From Amorphophallus konjac (Eukaryota; Streptophyta; Magnoliopsida; Alismatales; Araceae): a stretch of 64,000 nucleotides of DNA. Under the pieces are notes generated by a model that was given only the letters and a program-made list of their open reading frames with translations, ran no database searches and had not been told where the DNA came from. The stretch is from NCBI GenBank assembly GCA_022559845.1, contig CM040118.1, positions 161,220,331-161,284,330 on the forward strand. The letters are read 5' to 3'. Position numbers and translations under genes: made by a program. Below, piece by piece: positions 1-11,350 of the stretch (its first letter is position 1; the number at the start of each line of letters is the position of its first letter).

Positions 1-2511
1 GGTGCGATACCCAAGAGAGAGGAATGAAGGAGGATCAGGAGGAAAATCCGGAGGTTCCGGAGGTAGCAAATGAGAAGGGGCGCGATGCCCAAGGGGAAAA
101 TCCGGAGGTTCTGGAGGAGGAAGGTGGAAAGGGGCGCGATGCCCGAGAGAAAGGTCCGGAGGTTCCGGAAGAGGAGAATGGAAAGGGGCGCGATGCCCGA
201 GGGGAAAGTCCGGAGGTTTCGGAGGAAGAAGATGGAAAGGGGCGCGATGCCCGAGGGGAAAGTCCGGAGGTTCCGGAGGAATAGAATCAGAAAGGGCGAG
301 ATGCCCAAAGAGGAGGGATAAAATTCCTGGAGGTTCCAGGGAGATTGCAGGAAAAGGGACGCGATGCCCCAGGGATAGTGGATAAAAAGACGAAGATAAA
401 TAAGATGGGAAGTGCGGAATATCCGGAGGTGCCGGAAGGCGGGGAAGATACGGGTTTGGAAACCCGGGAAGCAGGAGGTGCAAATGCATGCAATGGGATG
501 GATGCGATGAATGCATGAAATGCAAAGAATATGAAGAATGTGAAGGGCGAGAGGATGAGATCCTCCTCCTAACCCTGGGAATGGCCCATGAAGAAAAAGT
601 GATAGAGATGGATGAATAGAAAGTGGAACAAATAAGGGATGGCCCCTTAGCATTAAGATAACTGCCCCTCCACGGCAGTGAAAGTGTATGAGAAATAGCC
701 CCTGCCGAAGCTTCAATGGTGAATGTCAACTCCCTTGGAGAGTGCAAAGTAATGGTGTGAGGGAGTTGGAAAGTTGGGCTCGGAAGCATTATGTTGCCCA
801 AAGATTCAAAATTTGGAAATTGGAACAAAGGGTGCCCTGCCCGGCCCTTACACAGCATCAATGCTTGGCATGGCGGCGACTTGGCTTCTTCGACCGTGCT
901 TGGCACAATAACCCGGATTGGCATCCGGCAAATGAATTCTTGAATCTTGAATGGCGCGGCCAAATCCTTGCTGCCCGGCTCTTGATCGTCCTCGGCACCT
1001 GTGCTTGTAGAAGGCCCCCCATTCCGAGTAGTAAGGGGAGGTGAAGCGGAGGCGGAAGGCTCCATGAATGGTGGAGGCATGATGGAAAGCGTTGGCAAAT
1101 GGGTGAGCGTAAGCGGGGGTTCAAACACGCCGAGTTTCTCCCTTTGCTCGGAAGCAGTTGGGATTGGCTCGGGTGCAAAAAGGGGTGGATCCTGCTCAAG
1201 ATTAGCCATGGGTAAGGGTAAAGGGTTAAATGGTGGAATGGGCAAAGTGGGTTTTAAAGGGATAATAGAAGGCCGAGGTGGCGGTAATGGGAGGTTAATT
1301 GGGGAAGGTTCAATGGTGGGTTCGATGGAGGCTAATGGTGTGGAGGTAGATGGCTTAACGGGTGGAGGTTTAATAGTGGAAGGCTTGGGGGAGGCCAGTG
1401 TTGCGGAGGTTAATGGTGTAACTGGAGGAGGTGTAATGTATGCGGTGTCAAGGATAGGAGGAGACTTACAATGTGCCGGTGTGGGTGATTGAAGTATCGA
1501 CCCATCATCGTAACACCAATTAGTCTCATAAATAGGGGTTGGATCAGGGATGGTTTCATCCTGAGCAGGGGGTTCATCGAATGAAAATGGGGAAAGCGAA
1601 AAGTTAAGGAAACTCGGAAGGGGTGCCTGCGGAGCTTCATCATCATCGTATACTGCCTCGGATTCTTCGAATGCCGGCTCTTGCTCACTTGAACTGCCGA
1701 CGCCGTAATCATCCCTCCTGTCTTTCCATTCTCTCTCCATCTTTGTAATCTCGTCCAAAGCGGCATGGAGAGGATTGACTGGAGTAGGAGGAGCCGTGAC
1801 CCTCTTTATTTGTTCCTCCATCAAAGTAATCTTATCAAGCAGAGATTGTTGGAGGGGTGTAACTTGAGCAACCGAGGGTTGACAGGGCCTTGAAGGAGGA
1901 GGGGTAGCATAAAAAGGCCGTGGAGGGGAGTTGACGGGATGACCCGTAAAAGAACCCGGACGGGCCGGATTGCAAGGAGTAAATGGGCCTCGGGGTCGTG
2001 ATGGAGGAGGCGGGTGTCGGACCACCCGAGGAGGAGTGTGAATAGAAGGAGATGGGTAGTGGGCTACCCGATTAGGAACATGAGTGGAAGAGGGAAGTGG
2101 GTGATGGGCCACCCGTGGAGGGTCGTGAATAGAAGAGGGAGGTGGGTGATGGGCCACCCGATTAGGATTGGAAGGGGGAGATGAAGAAGATGCACCCTCA
2201 ACAGCGGCCTTAAGGGCTTGGATCTGTTGAGGGGTGAGATGATCTAATGCATGCAAAATTTGGGAGACCTTCTCATCATTGGGACGAGAGGGTCCCGAAG
2301 GAATAGTGGCTCGTGATTGAGTAGGGGGACCATAAGGATGGACATTGCCCATGGGTCGGGCAACACCATAAGAATGAGGACGTGGTCCCTTGAAAGTATG
2401 GTGAGAATGATGAACATGTTGAATTTGAGGGGAATAAGATGTGCTAGGTTGATCACCCTCATGAACATTAATTGAATTGAACATGTTATTTTGTCTATCA
2501 AAGTAAGCCAT
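1..2511 (-). CDS. Proline-rich TE protein, 837 codons, open at left edge
   Basis: Reading the minus strand from the ATG at 2511 to base 1 meets no stop codon in 837 codons; a TGA lies directly upstream (2512-2514), so the start is well placed and the C-terminus is off the window. The N-terminal ~60 residues are rich in His, Pro and Gln. Four degenerate RVAHHPxPS-type units follow at about residues 115-175. Residues ~215-270 look helical and charged, residues ~355-435 are very rich in Pro, Ser and Thr, and from ~733 the protein runs into 18-residue repeats (consensus [18 protein letters not shown]). No zinc knuckle, protease or RT motif is visible. Position next to a long non-coding leader suggests the gag-like ORF of a non-autonomous gypsy-type element; that role is inference. 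I do not recognise the family. Confidence 0.7.
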   Translation of the reverse strand, partial: MAYFDRQNNMFNSINVHEGDQPSTSYSPQIQHVHHSHHTFKGPRPHSYGVARPMGNVHPYGPPTQSRATIPSGPSRPNDEKVSQILHALDHLTPQQIQALKAAVEGASSSSPPSNPNRVAHHPPPSSIHDPPRVAHHPLPSSTHVPNRVAHYPSPSIHTPPRVVRHPPPPSRPRGPFTPCNPARPGSFTGHPVNSPPRPFYATPPPSRPCQPSVAQVTPLQQSLLDKITLMEEQIKRVTAPPTPVNPLHAALDEITKMEREWKDRRDDYGVGSSSEQEPAFEESEAVYDDDEAPQAPLPSFLNFSLSPFSFDEPPAQDETIPDPTPIYETNWCYDDGSILQSPTPAHCKSPPILDTAYITPPPVTPLTSATLASPKPSTIKPPPVKPSTSTPLASIEPTIEPSPINLPLPPPRPSIIPLKPTLPIPPFNPLPLPMANLEQDPPLFAPEPIPTASEQREKLGVFEPPLTLTHLPTLSIMPPPFMEPSASASPPLTTRNGGPSTSTGAEDDQEPGSKDLAAPFKIQEFICRMPIRVIVPSTVEEAKSPPCQALMLCKGRAGHPLFQFPNFESLGNIMLPSPTFQLPHTITLHSPRELTFTIEASAGAISHTLSLPWRGSYLNAKGPSLICSTFYSSISITFSSWAIPRVRRRISSSRPSHSSYSLHFMHSSHPSHCMHLHLLLPGFPNPYLPRLPAPPDIPHFPSYLSSSFYPLSLGHRVPFPAISLEPPGILSLLFGHLALSDSIPPEPPDFPLGHRAPFHLLPPKPPDFPLGHRAPFHSPLPEPPDLSLGHRAPFHLPPPEPPDFPLGHRAPSHLLPPEPPDFPPDPPSFLSLGYRT
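20..312. repeat. 54-bp tandem repeat inside the proline-rich ORF
   Basis: The core GGGGCGCGATGCCC starts at 77, 131, 185 and 239, with degenerate copies near 1, 294 and 355. The period of 54 bp is exactly 18 codons, so the array expands without shifting frame. Both strands therefore look open here; the minus frame continues the long ORF and is taken as the real one. Confidence 0.9.
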
Positions 2512-3007
2512 TCAAGCAATTTAGTGTGCAAACAATTTGCAAAGAAACACACAAGTTGTGATGGTTACCTTGATTTCTTATGTTTGAATCTTGGTGAATT
2601 AATGATTTTATGCAAATTGATATGATTCACACAAGGGGAGGAACCTAGTTTCAAATATGATTTAACTCCAATGCCAACTAGGAACACTCTCTCACCACGT
2701 TTAGGCCAACTAATTCGGGACTTCAAAAGGGTACAACCTGCCCGGCGTCCGTGAGGGAATCCACGGGTGCGGGGACTTACGGAGGCTTAGAAAAGGGATT
2801 TCTAGTCCAAAGAGACGGAATGCTCAATGGAGGGTCGTCCCGATTCCAAGAGGGTGTGTGGATCCTAATGAAGAGGCGGGGGCTCCCAAACCAATGCAAA
2901 GAATGAATGCAACAGGGGAAATCAGGCCAACCATACAATATGATCAATCAATATGAAATATCATGAAAACTCACCCACGGGAAAGGTTCTGGAAACCCAC
3001 AGTAAAA

Positions 3008-3350
3008 ACACGCCCTGGCAGGGGGCGATACTAACAAAAGACACGACAGTGTGACTGTCGTGACTCAAAGCGAGGTGCCAGGGGCAGTAAAAACATGCCT
3101 TAGGGTGAGGCGCTATAAGGGGAAAGGACGCCCTTGACCGAGGGCGTCACATCAAAAGAAACGCCTTACTGAGGGGCGCTAATCAACAAAGAAACGCCCT
3201 GGCGCAGGGCGTGAATTCTCAGGCAGCGTAATAAAACCAGAAATATCAGGAAATATGCTGGAAGGCGCCCTGTCAGTGGGCGTAAAATACGAATAAAACG
3301 CCCTGAGTTAGGGCGTGAAATCAAAAAAGCGCCTCTGACAGAGGCGTTAA
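3008..3350. repeat. Short-hairpin array 1
   Basis: About nine imperfect palindromes, mostly ACGCCCT-(3 to 6 nt)-AGGGCGT, separated by A-rich spacers at roughly 31-35 bp. Clear examples are 3042-3062 (CACGACAGT pairing with ACTGTCGTG), 3128-3148, 3194-3212, 3298-3316 and 3330-3348 (GCGCCTCT pairing with AGAGGCGT). Stem sequence changes from unit to unit while pairing is kept. Confidence 0.8.
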
Positions 3351-4689
3351 TTCCTCAGGAAAGCACGGCCAGAAATATTAAACAGGCACCCTCACAACCA
3401 CATAAATAAGGTAATCAACAGGATAAGCATGCTAATCAAGAATTTTAAATAAGTGGAGATTCTAAGGAAAAGACAACAAAATGGCAAATCACTTTAGGGA
3501 AGAAAGCAAAGCCAATGGAGGGTGCCCGAGGGGCACAAAAGGAGACGCACCGAGGGTGCAATAGGGGAGACGGCACACGCGGGTGCCTAAGGGGAAAAGG
3601 GGTAATAAAGAGAACGCAAAGCGTCCCACCGTGATCGCCAATTTGTAGATCTCTAATTTAGAATAATCCACTTAAGAAAAATATCAAAGAAAAGACACGC
3701 AATAATCATCAATATGGAGGAAAATATATGCACGAGGTGCACAAGGGGAGTGTGTGATCGCCAGAGACGCAAGGCCTCAAAAGAATATAATCAATAAGAA
3801 CATGGGAGGAATGATCGCGAAAAGTACCTCAAAAGATGCGGGGATGTGAGTGCTTCCTTTCTCTTCAAATCGGCCGGCCGATGAAGAGAGTTCTTGCTTT
3901 TATTACCCTTGCAAAAAAGACAAATACCAATAAAAAAATATGGATTAGAATATGGTGTGTAGCATCAAATTCTATATGTAAAGATGAGCATGAAAATTGT
4001 ACAAGAACACACCTTGTGGGTGTTGGCCCTTAAACCCCTATGCAAAAGGGTGTGGGAAAAATGAATGAGGAATGCATGCAAGTAAGGGGAAAGAGTGCAA
4101 TAGATGCACTATGGGGAGATTCTCACATGGTTGAGAAGAAAAAATTAATAAAACAATGATGAAATATATGATGCATGAAAATAAGGAGACGTGCAAGAGA
4201 TTGCACTGTGGGGAGATTTCTCACATGGTTGAGAAGGGGAGTTAATAATATGATGATGCACGCATATGTATGTGTGCTGCAATAATGAGAGGAAAATAAA
4301 AATAAAAGAAGCCTGTGCGTCGTGGCTTTAATATTCAAAGGGGAGAAGCTTGAAGAAGATGATGAAGCTTTGCGCGGGCGCTCCTCCTTCTGCCGAACGA
4401 CAGCAACAGCAACCTGCAAGCACAAAACAAAAAAAGGAAAAACAAACAGAGAAGAAGGAGAAGGAGAAATACGTGGGAGGAAGAAAGGGGGATCGAAAAG
4501 GAGGGATCCGAAGAGGAGGAGTCCAACCCAACAACAGAGCCAATGGCTCTATTAAATAGGTTGAGGAAGAGATAAACATGGGCAAGAGTCCCAAGAGGGA
4601 AATGATAAGAATGGGCAAGAGCCCAAACCAAGCAGGTATCTAACGAAGCAAGGACTCTCTGGGGAAAGGGCTGCGAAGATAGAAGATGA

Positions 4690-5022
4690 AACACGCCTCT
4701 GGTCAGGGCGTCAATTCAATAATTGACGACCTGTCAGGAGGGCGTTAATTCAAAACACGCCCTGGGTCAGGGCGTTTCTTCCTGGATTAATTTTAGAAAT
4801 AAACATTTCTTTTATTTAGAAATTATGAAAGACGCCTCAGGGAGAGGCGTGAATTGAAAAACGCCCCATGGTAGGGCGTGATTCAACATTTTTCAAACAT
4901 TTATTCTTTTTCGAAAATTGGATAATTCCAGGAATTGCCGCCCTTTCCAGCGGTCGTCACTTCTTTAAGAAACGCCCCAGGTCAGGTCGTGATTCAAAAA
5001 AGCGCCCTTTCCAAAGGCGTTA
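4690..5022. repeat. Short-hairpin array 2
   Basis: A second set of about eight stems of the same type as 3008-3350, starting near 4692, 4720, 4758, 4830, 4859, 4943, 4974 and 5000. Several pair well (ACGCCCTG with CAGGGCGT at 4758-4776); others carry a mismatch. Spacers are AT-rich and often contain a GAATTC- or GATTCAA-like start. Confidence 0.75.
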
Positions 5023-6600
5023 ATTTCAAAAAATCATAAAAGGGGAGATAAATGCCCAGAAAATGGGAAAAAAGGAAAAATAGTGGAAATTAGGGGAAAA
5101 TTCATGAAAAGTGGGAAAGAAACACTCAAATAATGCTGATTTGAGGGTCAAATGGGGCATCGCAGAGCGATATGAAATATACTCAAAATAATGTCAATTT
5201 TGGCTTGTCTACAGCAGGGAGGTAAAGGGCTACACAAATGGGCCCGGGAGGACTGAATTCGGGTTGACGGGCGGCTTCTCGCGTCTCTTGGGCAGCAGCC
5301 GAACTTGTGACTGTGGGGCCCACGTGCTATCCGGAGGGGCCATGTGGGGCCCGGTGGCACCACTGTGGTGGGGGCACTTGGGAAGCGTTCCCTGGGCTGG
5401 CGGCACGCTGGAACGTTGACCGGATCGGCGGCTCCGTTCGGCACCGGTCGGAATAACCGGCCAAGGATCTGCCGGTTTTGTTTTCCGGCGTGCGCTCCGT
5501 CGAGAACGGACGCTGCGATCAGCCCCGATGTCGGATTGACACGAAACTGGCGCCGTTGGAAAGCTCTCTAGAAGTACTTCAACCTAGGCCTATAGATCGG
5601 ACCTGGATCTGCACGGATCTTGGCTTTGTTGAATTTTTAAGTTCCTATTGTACAGTAGCCAAACTCTCAGATTAGCAGGGAACTTGTCTGAGAACTGCCG
5701 TTGATCGTGAGGTAGATGTTCGATCCAGCTCCTGATATCTTCACAAAAGTTATAGTATTTTGAACAAGGAATATGGAAATATTTTTTTTGGACTGATTGG
5801 AGGTGGCTACGAATTGATATGATTTTTGCACTGGACAGAGGTCGGATTTGGAAACAGGTTGATAGCACTGTTGATGGCTCTCAAAACGAATTTTGAAAAA
5901 TGGATGGAAGGCCGATCAAAAATGAGGAAAATTCATGGAGTGAGGGGACGGTGGAAAGAACTCCCAGTAAAATTGGGAGGGTTTGAAAAAATCAACAAGA
6001 TGGTCGGAGGGGGGGATTACAGGGGTGCTGTCACACAGATCTGAAACTAGACAGAACTGGGAAACAGAAACACATGAAATTTGAAAAATAGTAACTGATA
6101 GAATTTGGACGGGATTTGTTTTGTGGTGGTGGGGATTGAAGATAGGAACACACCATAAAATTTTCAGATCAAGAAGAAGTCGGGGCTGGCTGCAGAATTT
6201 CGTGGAAGGGGCTGCTGTTGGCTGAAGACAGAACTTCGACGGTGGCTCGATGGCGGTCCGATGGCGGCACGAACGGCGGCGGCGGCGGCGGTGGCACAGA
6301 TCACAACCAGAGATTGGGGGGAGGGAATAGAGATGAAACCACTCTAGAATTGGGGGTTGGAGGAGATGAAACCAGGGGGAGAGGGCTGGGGGCGCAATAT
6401 GCTCCTTGGCATTCAACAATTTTCTCTTCATTAATGCCAACAAATGGAAAATACAACCTTTTATATGCTATGTATCTAATCAAATGTAGACCCTTGGATC
6501 TAGGGATGGGGAATGGACGGCTGGGATGAAGTGTGAATAACACATTCAAAAATAATAAAATAATAAGGGGAGGGGCGCCCTCTTGACCAAGAGGGGACAA

Positions 6601-7033
6601 GTTGGAATGGTAGGTAGCCTACCTTGGAAAATTTACCCCCTTTGTCTCCCATGTGGTCAATTGGCATTCAACCCTTCTAGATGGCCACCTAGGATGGTTG
6701 ACCAGCCCCACATGAATGACATGGACCAATGGGAAAGGGCTGAGGGCCCCCTTGCTGGTCCTACTGGTAAATTACATAGAAACCCATACAATCCATGGGA
6801 ATGACGCATTGGCTTACAAAGCCGTACAATTGCGCATATACTTTCCCATGCATATACAAATAAACTAAAGGACATAAATGCAAAATAAAATGTACATGCT
6901 CGGCGTCGATTCCCATCAGGTTTGCTTCTACCAGAAGTTCGCACGAGATTAGACTCCCTGGGAGGAGTACACATAGGTGGAATTGTAGTTCCGGACGTAC
7001 CCCAGGTACATCTACGCGCCGCGAGAGGGGTAG
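6601..7033. other. No recognised feature
   Basis: I see no ORF with family similarity and no repeat structure here. An upstream exon of the PMD sequence that follows could lie in it, but no boundary can be supported. Confidence 0.4.
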
Positions 7034-8023
7034 AATCCCCAAGGGCTACTAGACGTAGCCCACCTGGCCGCCTATCTGGCTTACTGGCTAGCGACCTTTG
7101 TGGTTCCCCATGGAGAGGATAGTCTTCTGAGGGCTGAGCTGTTGTGGCCCGCATGCTTACTGGCAGAAGGACGAAGGCTGGCGTTGGCTCCTACGGCGTT
7201 AGCCAACATCTACCATGGGTTGGAAGCACTGTCAGCACACCCCGCGCCACACGAGCGGAGTTTACTTCTACCGACCCACTACCTTAGCATGTGGGCTAGT
7301 TTACTCTTTCTTGGGCTGGTGATGAGGATGACGGTGGTGAACCCGATGGCCCCTTTGCTGTTCAGCTTCACAGGGCAGCCAGATAGAGATGCAGCAGTAT
7401 AGCTGGAGGGAGCTAGGTGTACCCTATCATACTTGCCTGGCAGGGGCGAGGACGGGCTCCCATTTGATGGTGCTTCAAGGGACTTTCGCCTAGTTCTGGT
7501 GCCTTCGAGTGACGGGGCAGCCTACGCCTTACGACATCAACGAGAGCCGAACGCTGCAGTGTACATGGAGTGGGTGATCAGCACCCGAGCGACGGTATTG
7601 GCTCTGCACCGGTCTGCTACGAGCATCATGGAGCCCTACTACCTGCACCGGTTTGCCCGAAACTTCATGTATGACCAGGCGATCCTGCCAAACCAGAAGT
7701 TTCCTTTGGCGGGGCGATTGTACAGGAGCCAGGATAGCCACTTGGTAGCAGCTGCTTGGTGGGACTTTTATTGCCACGGGGATCCGGAGCAGTTATCGAC
7801 ACCAGGGTTAGACCGTTGGGGGAGGTTTGACGTCCATTATGCTAGGTGGTGGTTCGAGCATAGCCATCTGTGTCGCCAAAAGGCCTCGGCGATTCGGAAG
7901 GCTGAGGAGAGTCGACTTCTACAGGAGGATCAGCCTCCCATTTTGCTTGATGATGAGTACTTGAGGACCAGCTTTTCCCAGATTCACCGAGATGTGGAGC
8001 GGCTTGCGCAGCGGTGGCCCTGA
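7034..8023 (+). pseudogene. Plant mobile domain (PMD) protein, decayed
   Basis: One plus-strand frame runs from the stop at 7031 to TGA at 8021-8023, broken by a TAG at 7400-7402. It matches the PMD (aminotransferase-like plant mobile domain) pattern: an AYLAYWLATFVVPHG segment at the start, then LAPTALANIYHGLEALS with a Trp-containing helix, and EPYYLHRFARNFMYDQ, equivalent to the family's HRVxRQFGFDQ block. PMDs are known from Arabidopsis MAIN and MAIL1 and from Mutator-like and gypsy transposons. Here all surroundings are mobile DNA and the frame is broken, so a TE-carried or dead copy is likelier than a host gene. Confidence 0.7.
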
Positions 8024-8199
8024 GGCAGTCGGGCTTCCTCGTCATTAGGGCGAGGTTATAATGGGGCCCTCAAGCCCCTGACGCTGGTGTAGGCGGGGCC
8101 TGCGGTTGCTAGTGCTGGGGCGTCGCGGCCGAGGACACCGAGAACTTGGTGGACCTAGTTCCGAGCTAACAGTGGCTTTGGGAAGAAGGGTTCCCTGAA

Positions 8200-10326
8200 C
8201 AGGGTGCTCCGGGAGGGAGCTTTGCCAACACTACTGTCAGTGACTGGAGGCACCATATTGCTCATGCGATCGGGTCTACCGGACTGGTGGAGTTCATCTC
8301 TTATATTGAGCACGCCTACACACTGCGAGACATCAGGGAGACAGTTACAAAGGCTGCCCGAGTGCTGGGATTGAAGCTGGAGAAACTGGTCCCTTTGCCG
8401 TCGACTCCCTTTCGGGTTTCAGGTAAAGTGCATTTGTTATTGCATTGCCTTAACCCTACTTCATGTTTATTTGGCTGAGGCACCATTTGTTGATGTATCC
8501 TTTGGAAGATTCCCTGGCAGGGGAAGATCCTTCCTCCGCGGGGGCATCCCCGGAGAATGGTGACGGGCCCATTCAGCCTAAGTGAAAGTGCCCTCATGTG
8601 GATGCGGGGGCAGCGAAGACCGAAGAGCCCTCTCACGGCCCCGGGGCAGATGAGCATATCGAGGTCGAGCTAGCTCTGAGTAAGTGCCACGCTCACCCCT
8701 TCGTCTTTTATTGGTTTAGTCATTGTGATTAACTAACTTTATGTGTTTGACTGGCTTCGTAGCTCCGCTAGAGACTGGGGCGGAGGCGGCTTTCTCACCA
8801 CCCCCGGAGGCCGACCCTTTGCCAGACGATGAGGTCGAGTGCGACTTCGATGTCAAAGAGGCTCTCCCCATGATGGACGAGATTGGCCCCAACGCCGAGA
8901 CATTCCCCGACTTTGAGTCGTGGAAGGCCTCTGAGGAGATTCGGCCAGGTAGGGTCCTCTGGGACTGGTAATGCTCCGTCCATGACTATGCTTTCTTCTG
9001 GAGACTGACATTGCCATGTTTTTGTTGTTGTTATTTTTTTGTGCAGGGTCAGTGGAGACGTCAGGGGATCTCGCCCCTTCTGGGACTAGAGACAAGGTTC
9101 CCCCTTCTACTGGTGGGTAGGGGCCTGGGGAACCCCAGGATGCTTCAGGTAACTGCTAAGCCATGGCAGGAAGGGATGACCTCTTCTCTCCTTGCTTTTG
9201 TTTTACTGTGGTTGTTAACTGGATTTGTTGTTTTGCTTACCAGTTGATGAGCAGGTGGTAGCCCTGGAGATGGTCCGGGAGCTGGTTAGTGCTAGACCGT
9301 CGGTGGAGCTTCCGTCTTTCGAGGGCGAGCCAAGGGTGGTAGGTAGCCTAACTGCCCTTATTGCTGGGGGCGTATCTAGGCCGCTACCACCGCCACTAAT
9401 TGGGCCACCCCTCCCTGCTTTGTCAGCCATTGTCTCAGCTTGCACGGTGGGGCTAGTTGGGTCTTCGACCATGGGACCCTCAAGTATGTGACTGGGAGTT
9501 TAGCCACTTGTGGTGAGCTTTTTGTATCACCTGGCAGCGCTAAGTTTCTTCTGGTGTCAGTCATAGGTACTTCATCTCCTTTGGAGGAGGAAGAGCTTCC
9601 TCGCGACATGGCTGGAGCCGCAGAGGGAGATCCTGCAGCGGTGACTCCGACTGTAGAAGATGAAGAGATCATCGACATAGAGGGGATCTCTAAGGAGACT
9701 GCCCCGATCGGTGAGCTTTTTATTTAAAGCCTCTGGCTGGACTATTTTCTTTATGTAAGATTAGGTTGTACGCTGATCCCATTGTTTTGTTGGTTTGCAG
9801 GGGCTTCTAGTTCAATAACCTCTGGAGACTCATCGAAGACCGCTTCAGACTCCTCAGGCAGTAGTAGTTTTGTCATGGAGACAAAGGAGGGTTTAGGCTC
9901 CTCATCCTCTGGGGCCTCATCTATTGAGGGCGCGGAGGCTGAGACTACTTTCGTAGCTATGCGGGGCCCTTTTCTCTCCCCCTTTGGCACCTTGTTTGTG
10001 TTTTCTGGCAGGGTATTGATGCTCCTATTTTGTGTGTAGCACGGGTGTCAGAGGATGATCGCGTGTTGGCTCCTGCTACTGATGGCGGGGAGGAGCTTCT
10101 CGACCTCCCTACGGCTTTTGGAGGGGATGTGGTTGTGAGAGAGGGCTCCCTAGTTATTGAGGAGTCTCTGCCTTCCCCGACCCTGACAGGTGACGCCGTA
10201 GGTATGGAGGGGCTTGCTCTAGGTAAGGACTGATAATTCCTTTTTCTCAGGTTTTTTGCCTTATTTATCATGGAAAGTTTCACATGTATTTGTCACTCTC
10301 CATTTGTTCTGTCTGGTATTGTGTAG
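8200..10326 (+). pseudogene. Multi-exon acidic, Ser/Pro-rich continuation of the PMD gene
   Basis: Several short exons are separated by plausible GT-AG introns of about 80-100 bp. Proposed introns are 8423-8520, 8680-8762, 8949-9046, 9149-9243, 9484-9566 and 9711-9800, with two more between about 10012 and 10326. Exon frames read as acidic low-complexity protein, for example SPPPEADPLPDDEVECDFD (about 8790-8850) and VEDEEIIDIEGISKE (about 9645-9700). The first exon encodes a helical segment (DWRHHIAHAIGSTGLVEFIS...) and ends at the donor at 8423. At least two exons contain an in-frame stop. Splicing is inferred from sequence alone. Confidence 0.5.
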
Positions 10327-10374
10327 CCTCGACCGGTGTGCTGATGGAGAGGTGACTCCTCTCTGAGGCTGCGG

Positions 10375-10944
10375 GTGGAATGGTCTTTCTCCATTCCACC
10401 AACGGAGCCATTAGTGGATGGGAGTTTGGGTGCCTCCTTGCTCCAGCGAGTGCGAGGGTATCTTCAGAGTGACCCCCTCCTTTCTCCGGAGGACTTGAGG
10501 CAGCGTCTGACAGAGTGCACCCAGGGTTACCACATCCTCAGCTTCCCACGTAAGCCTTGGATGTCTGGGCTGGTCGGGATATGGGCGGAGTACCTGCGAC
10601 TTCATCTGGCACAGGAGCAGAGGGTTTAGAGGCTGGCCGCCATCCAAGAGGAGCGGGAGTAGTTGGGTTGGCTTGTAGCGGCCGTAGTCGAGCAGCGGGG
10701 CCATGCCGAGGCAGCCCAAACACACTTCCGAGGCCGAGCCATTCAACTGGAGGAGGCCAAGAGCAGGATTGAGGCCTCGAGGAGGGCCTTGGAGGAGGAT
10801 CAGTCATCCACGGAGCGCGTCAGGGCTGAGAGGCGAGAGGCCGAGAGCATGGCCTAGGCCAGCACTCAGCTCATGTCCACCCTCGAGGCAGAGCTCACGG
10901 CTGCTCAATCTCGCTTGTCGGCATTGGAGGGGAGCGAGCCGTGA
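10375..10944 (+). pseudogene. Coiled-coil C-terminal part of the PMD-type gene, three stops
   Basis: One frame encodes a helical region (LLQRVRGYLQSDPLLSPEDL) followed by a heptad-like coiled coil (IQLEEAKSRIEASRRALEED and onward) ending SALEGSEP. It is interrupted by three TAG codons (10627-10629, 10660-10662, 10855-10857), each where Gln would suit the coil, suggesting C-to-T decay. It follows the acidic exons in the same orientation, so it is read as the tail of the same gene. The same region could also be the end of a TE-encoded protein. Confidence 0.5.
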
Positions 10945-11204
10945 TCTGATTGTTCTTCTTTTGTCATGCTACGTGTCTGATTGTACAAACTTTTGTTACC
11001 CCAATGGCATGTCTTGGGCTCTTTTCATAGAGTATGAATGACAAAGCTTTGGATTTCTTTTGCCATTTCTTGTGTTGTCCCGCCTCCCCTCTTATGTAAC
11101 AGTGTTGTGTGCATGAGCTGGCAACCACGTACTGTTAGTCGTGGTTGATTCATTTACCATATGTTGGCACAGGTGACAGGGAATTGGATACCCAAATTCG
11201 GGTG

Positions 11205-11350
11205 CTAGAACCGAGGACTGGGTATTGGGTGTGGAAGGCTGGGTACTGGGTACTAGGTACTGGAAGCTAGAAGCTGGGTACTGGAGGCTGAGTGTTGGGT
11301 GTTGGAGGCTGAGTGCTGGGTACTGGAGGCTGAGTGCTGGGTAATGGGGA
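11205..11350. repeat. Minisatellite, TACTGGAGGCTGAGTGCTGGG unit
   Basis: Head-to-tail copies of a roughly 26-bp unit (GGAGGCTGAGTGCTGGGTACT variants) are visible. Looser copies (CTGGGAACTGG, GGAACTGGAGGTTGGGACTGG) continue to about 11850, with GGTGTGTAGCCG-type phrases between them. No coding sense is supported. Confidence 0.8.

Larger units (their letters stand above)
2512..6600 (-). other. Probable leader and 5' LTR of the left-edge element
   Basis: About 4 kb without a convincing ORF lies upstream of the proline-rich ORF. On the minus strand TGGCATTGGAG (2671-2681) resembles a decayed tRNA-Met primer site (TGGTATCAGAG), and TATTTAATAG near 4548-4557 is a TATA-like box pointing at the ORF. 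The region also contains two hairpin arrays, duplicated GGGGAGATTCTCACATGG units near 4111 and 4211, and a (GGC)n run near 6266-6293. LTR boundaries could not be fixed because the partner LTR is outside the window. Confidence 0.4.

Noticed and set aside
1001..1492. Glycine-rich plus-strand ORF of 163 codons
   Set aside because: It is the shadow of the proline-rich frame on the other strand, which is open far longer.
3008..5022. CRISPR-like array
   Set aside because: Palindromic units at regular steps recall CRISPR, but repeats are not identical, spacers are short and similar to each other, there are no cas genes, and the context is plant retrotransposon DNA.
5916..6443. 175-codon minus-strand ORF
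   Set aside because: No family pattern, unusual composition and a position in the presumed LTR or leader; too weak to call a gene.
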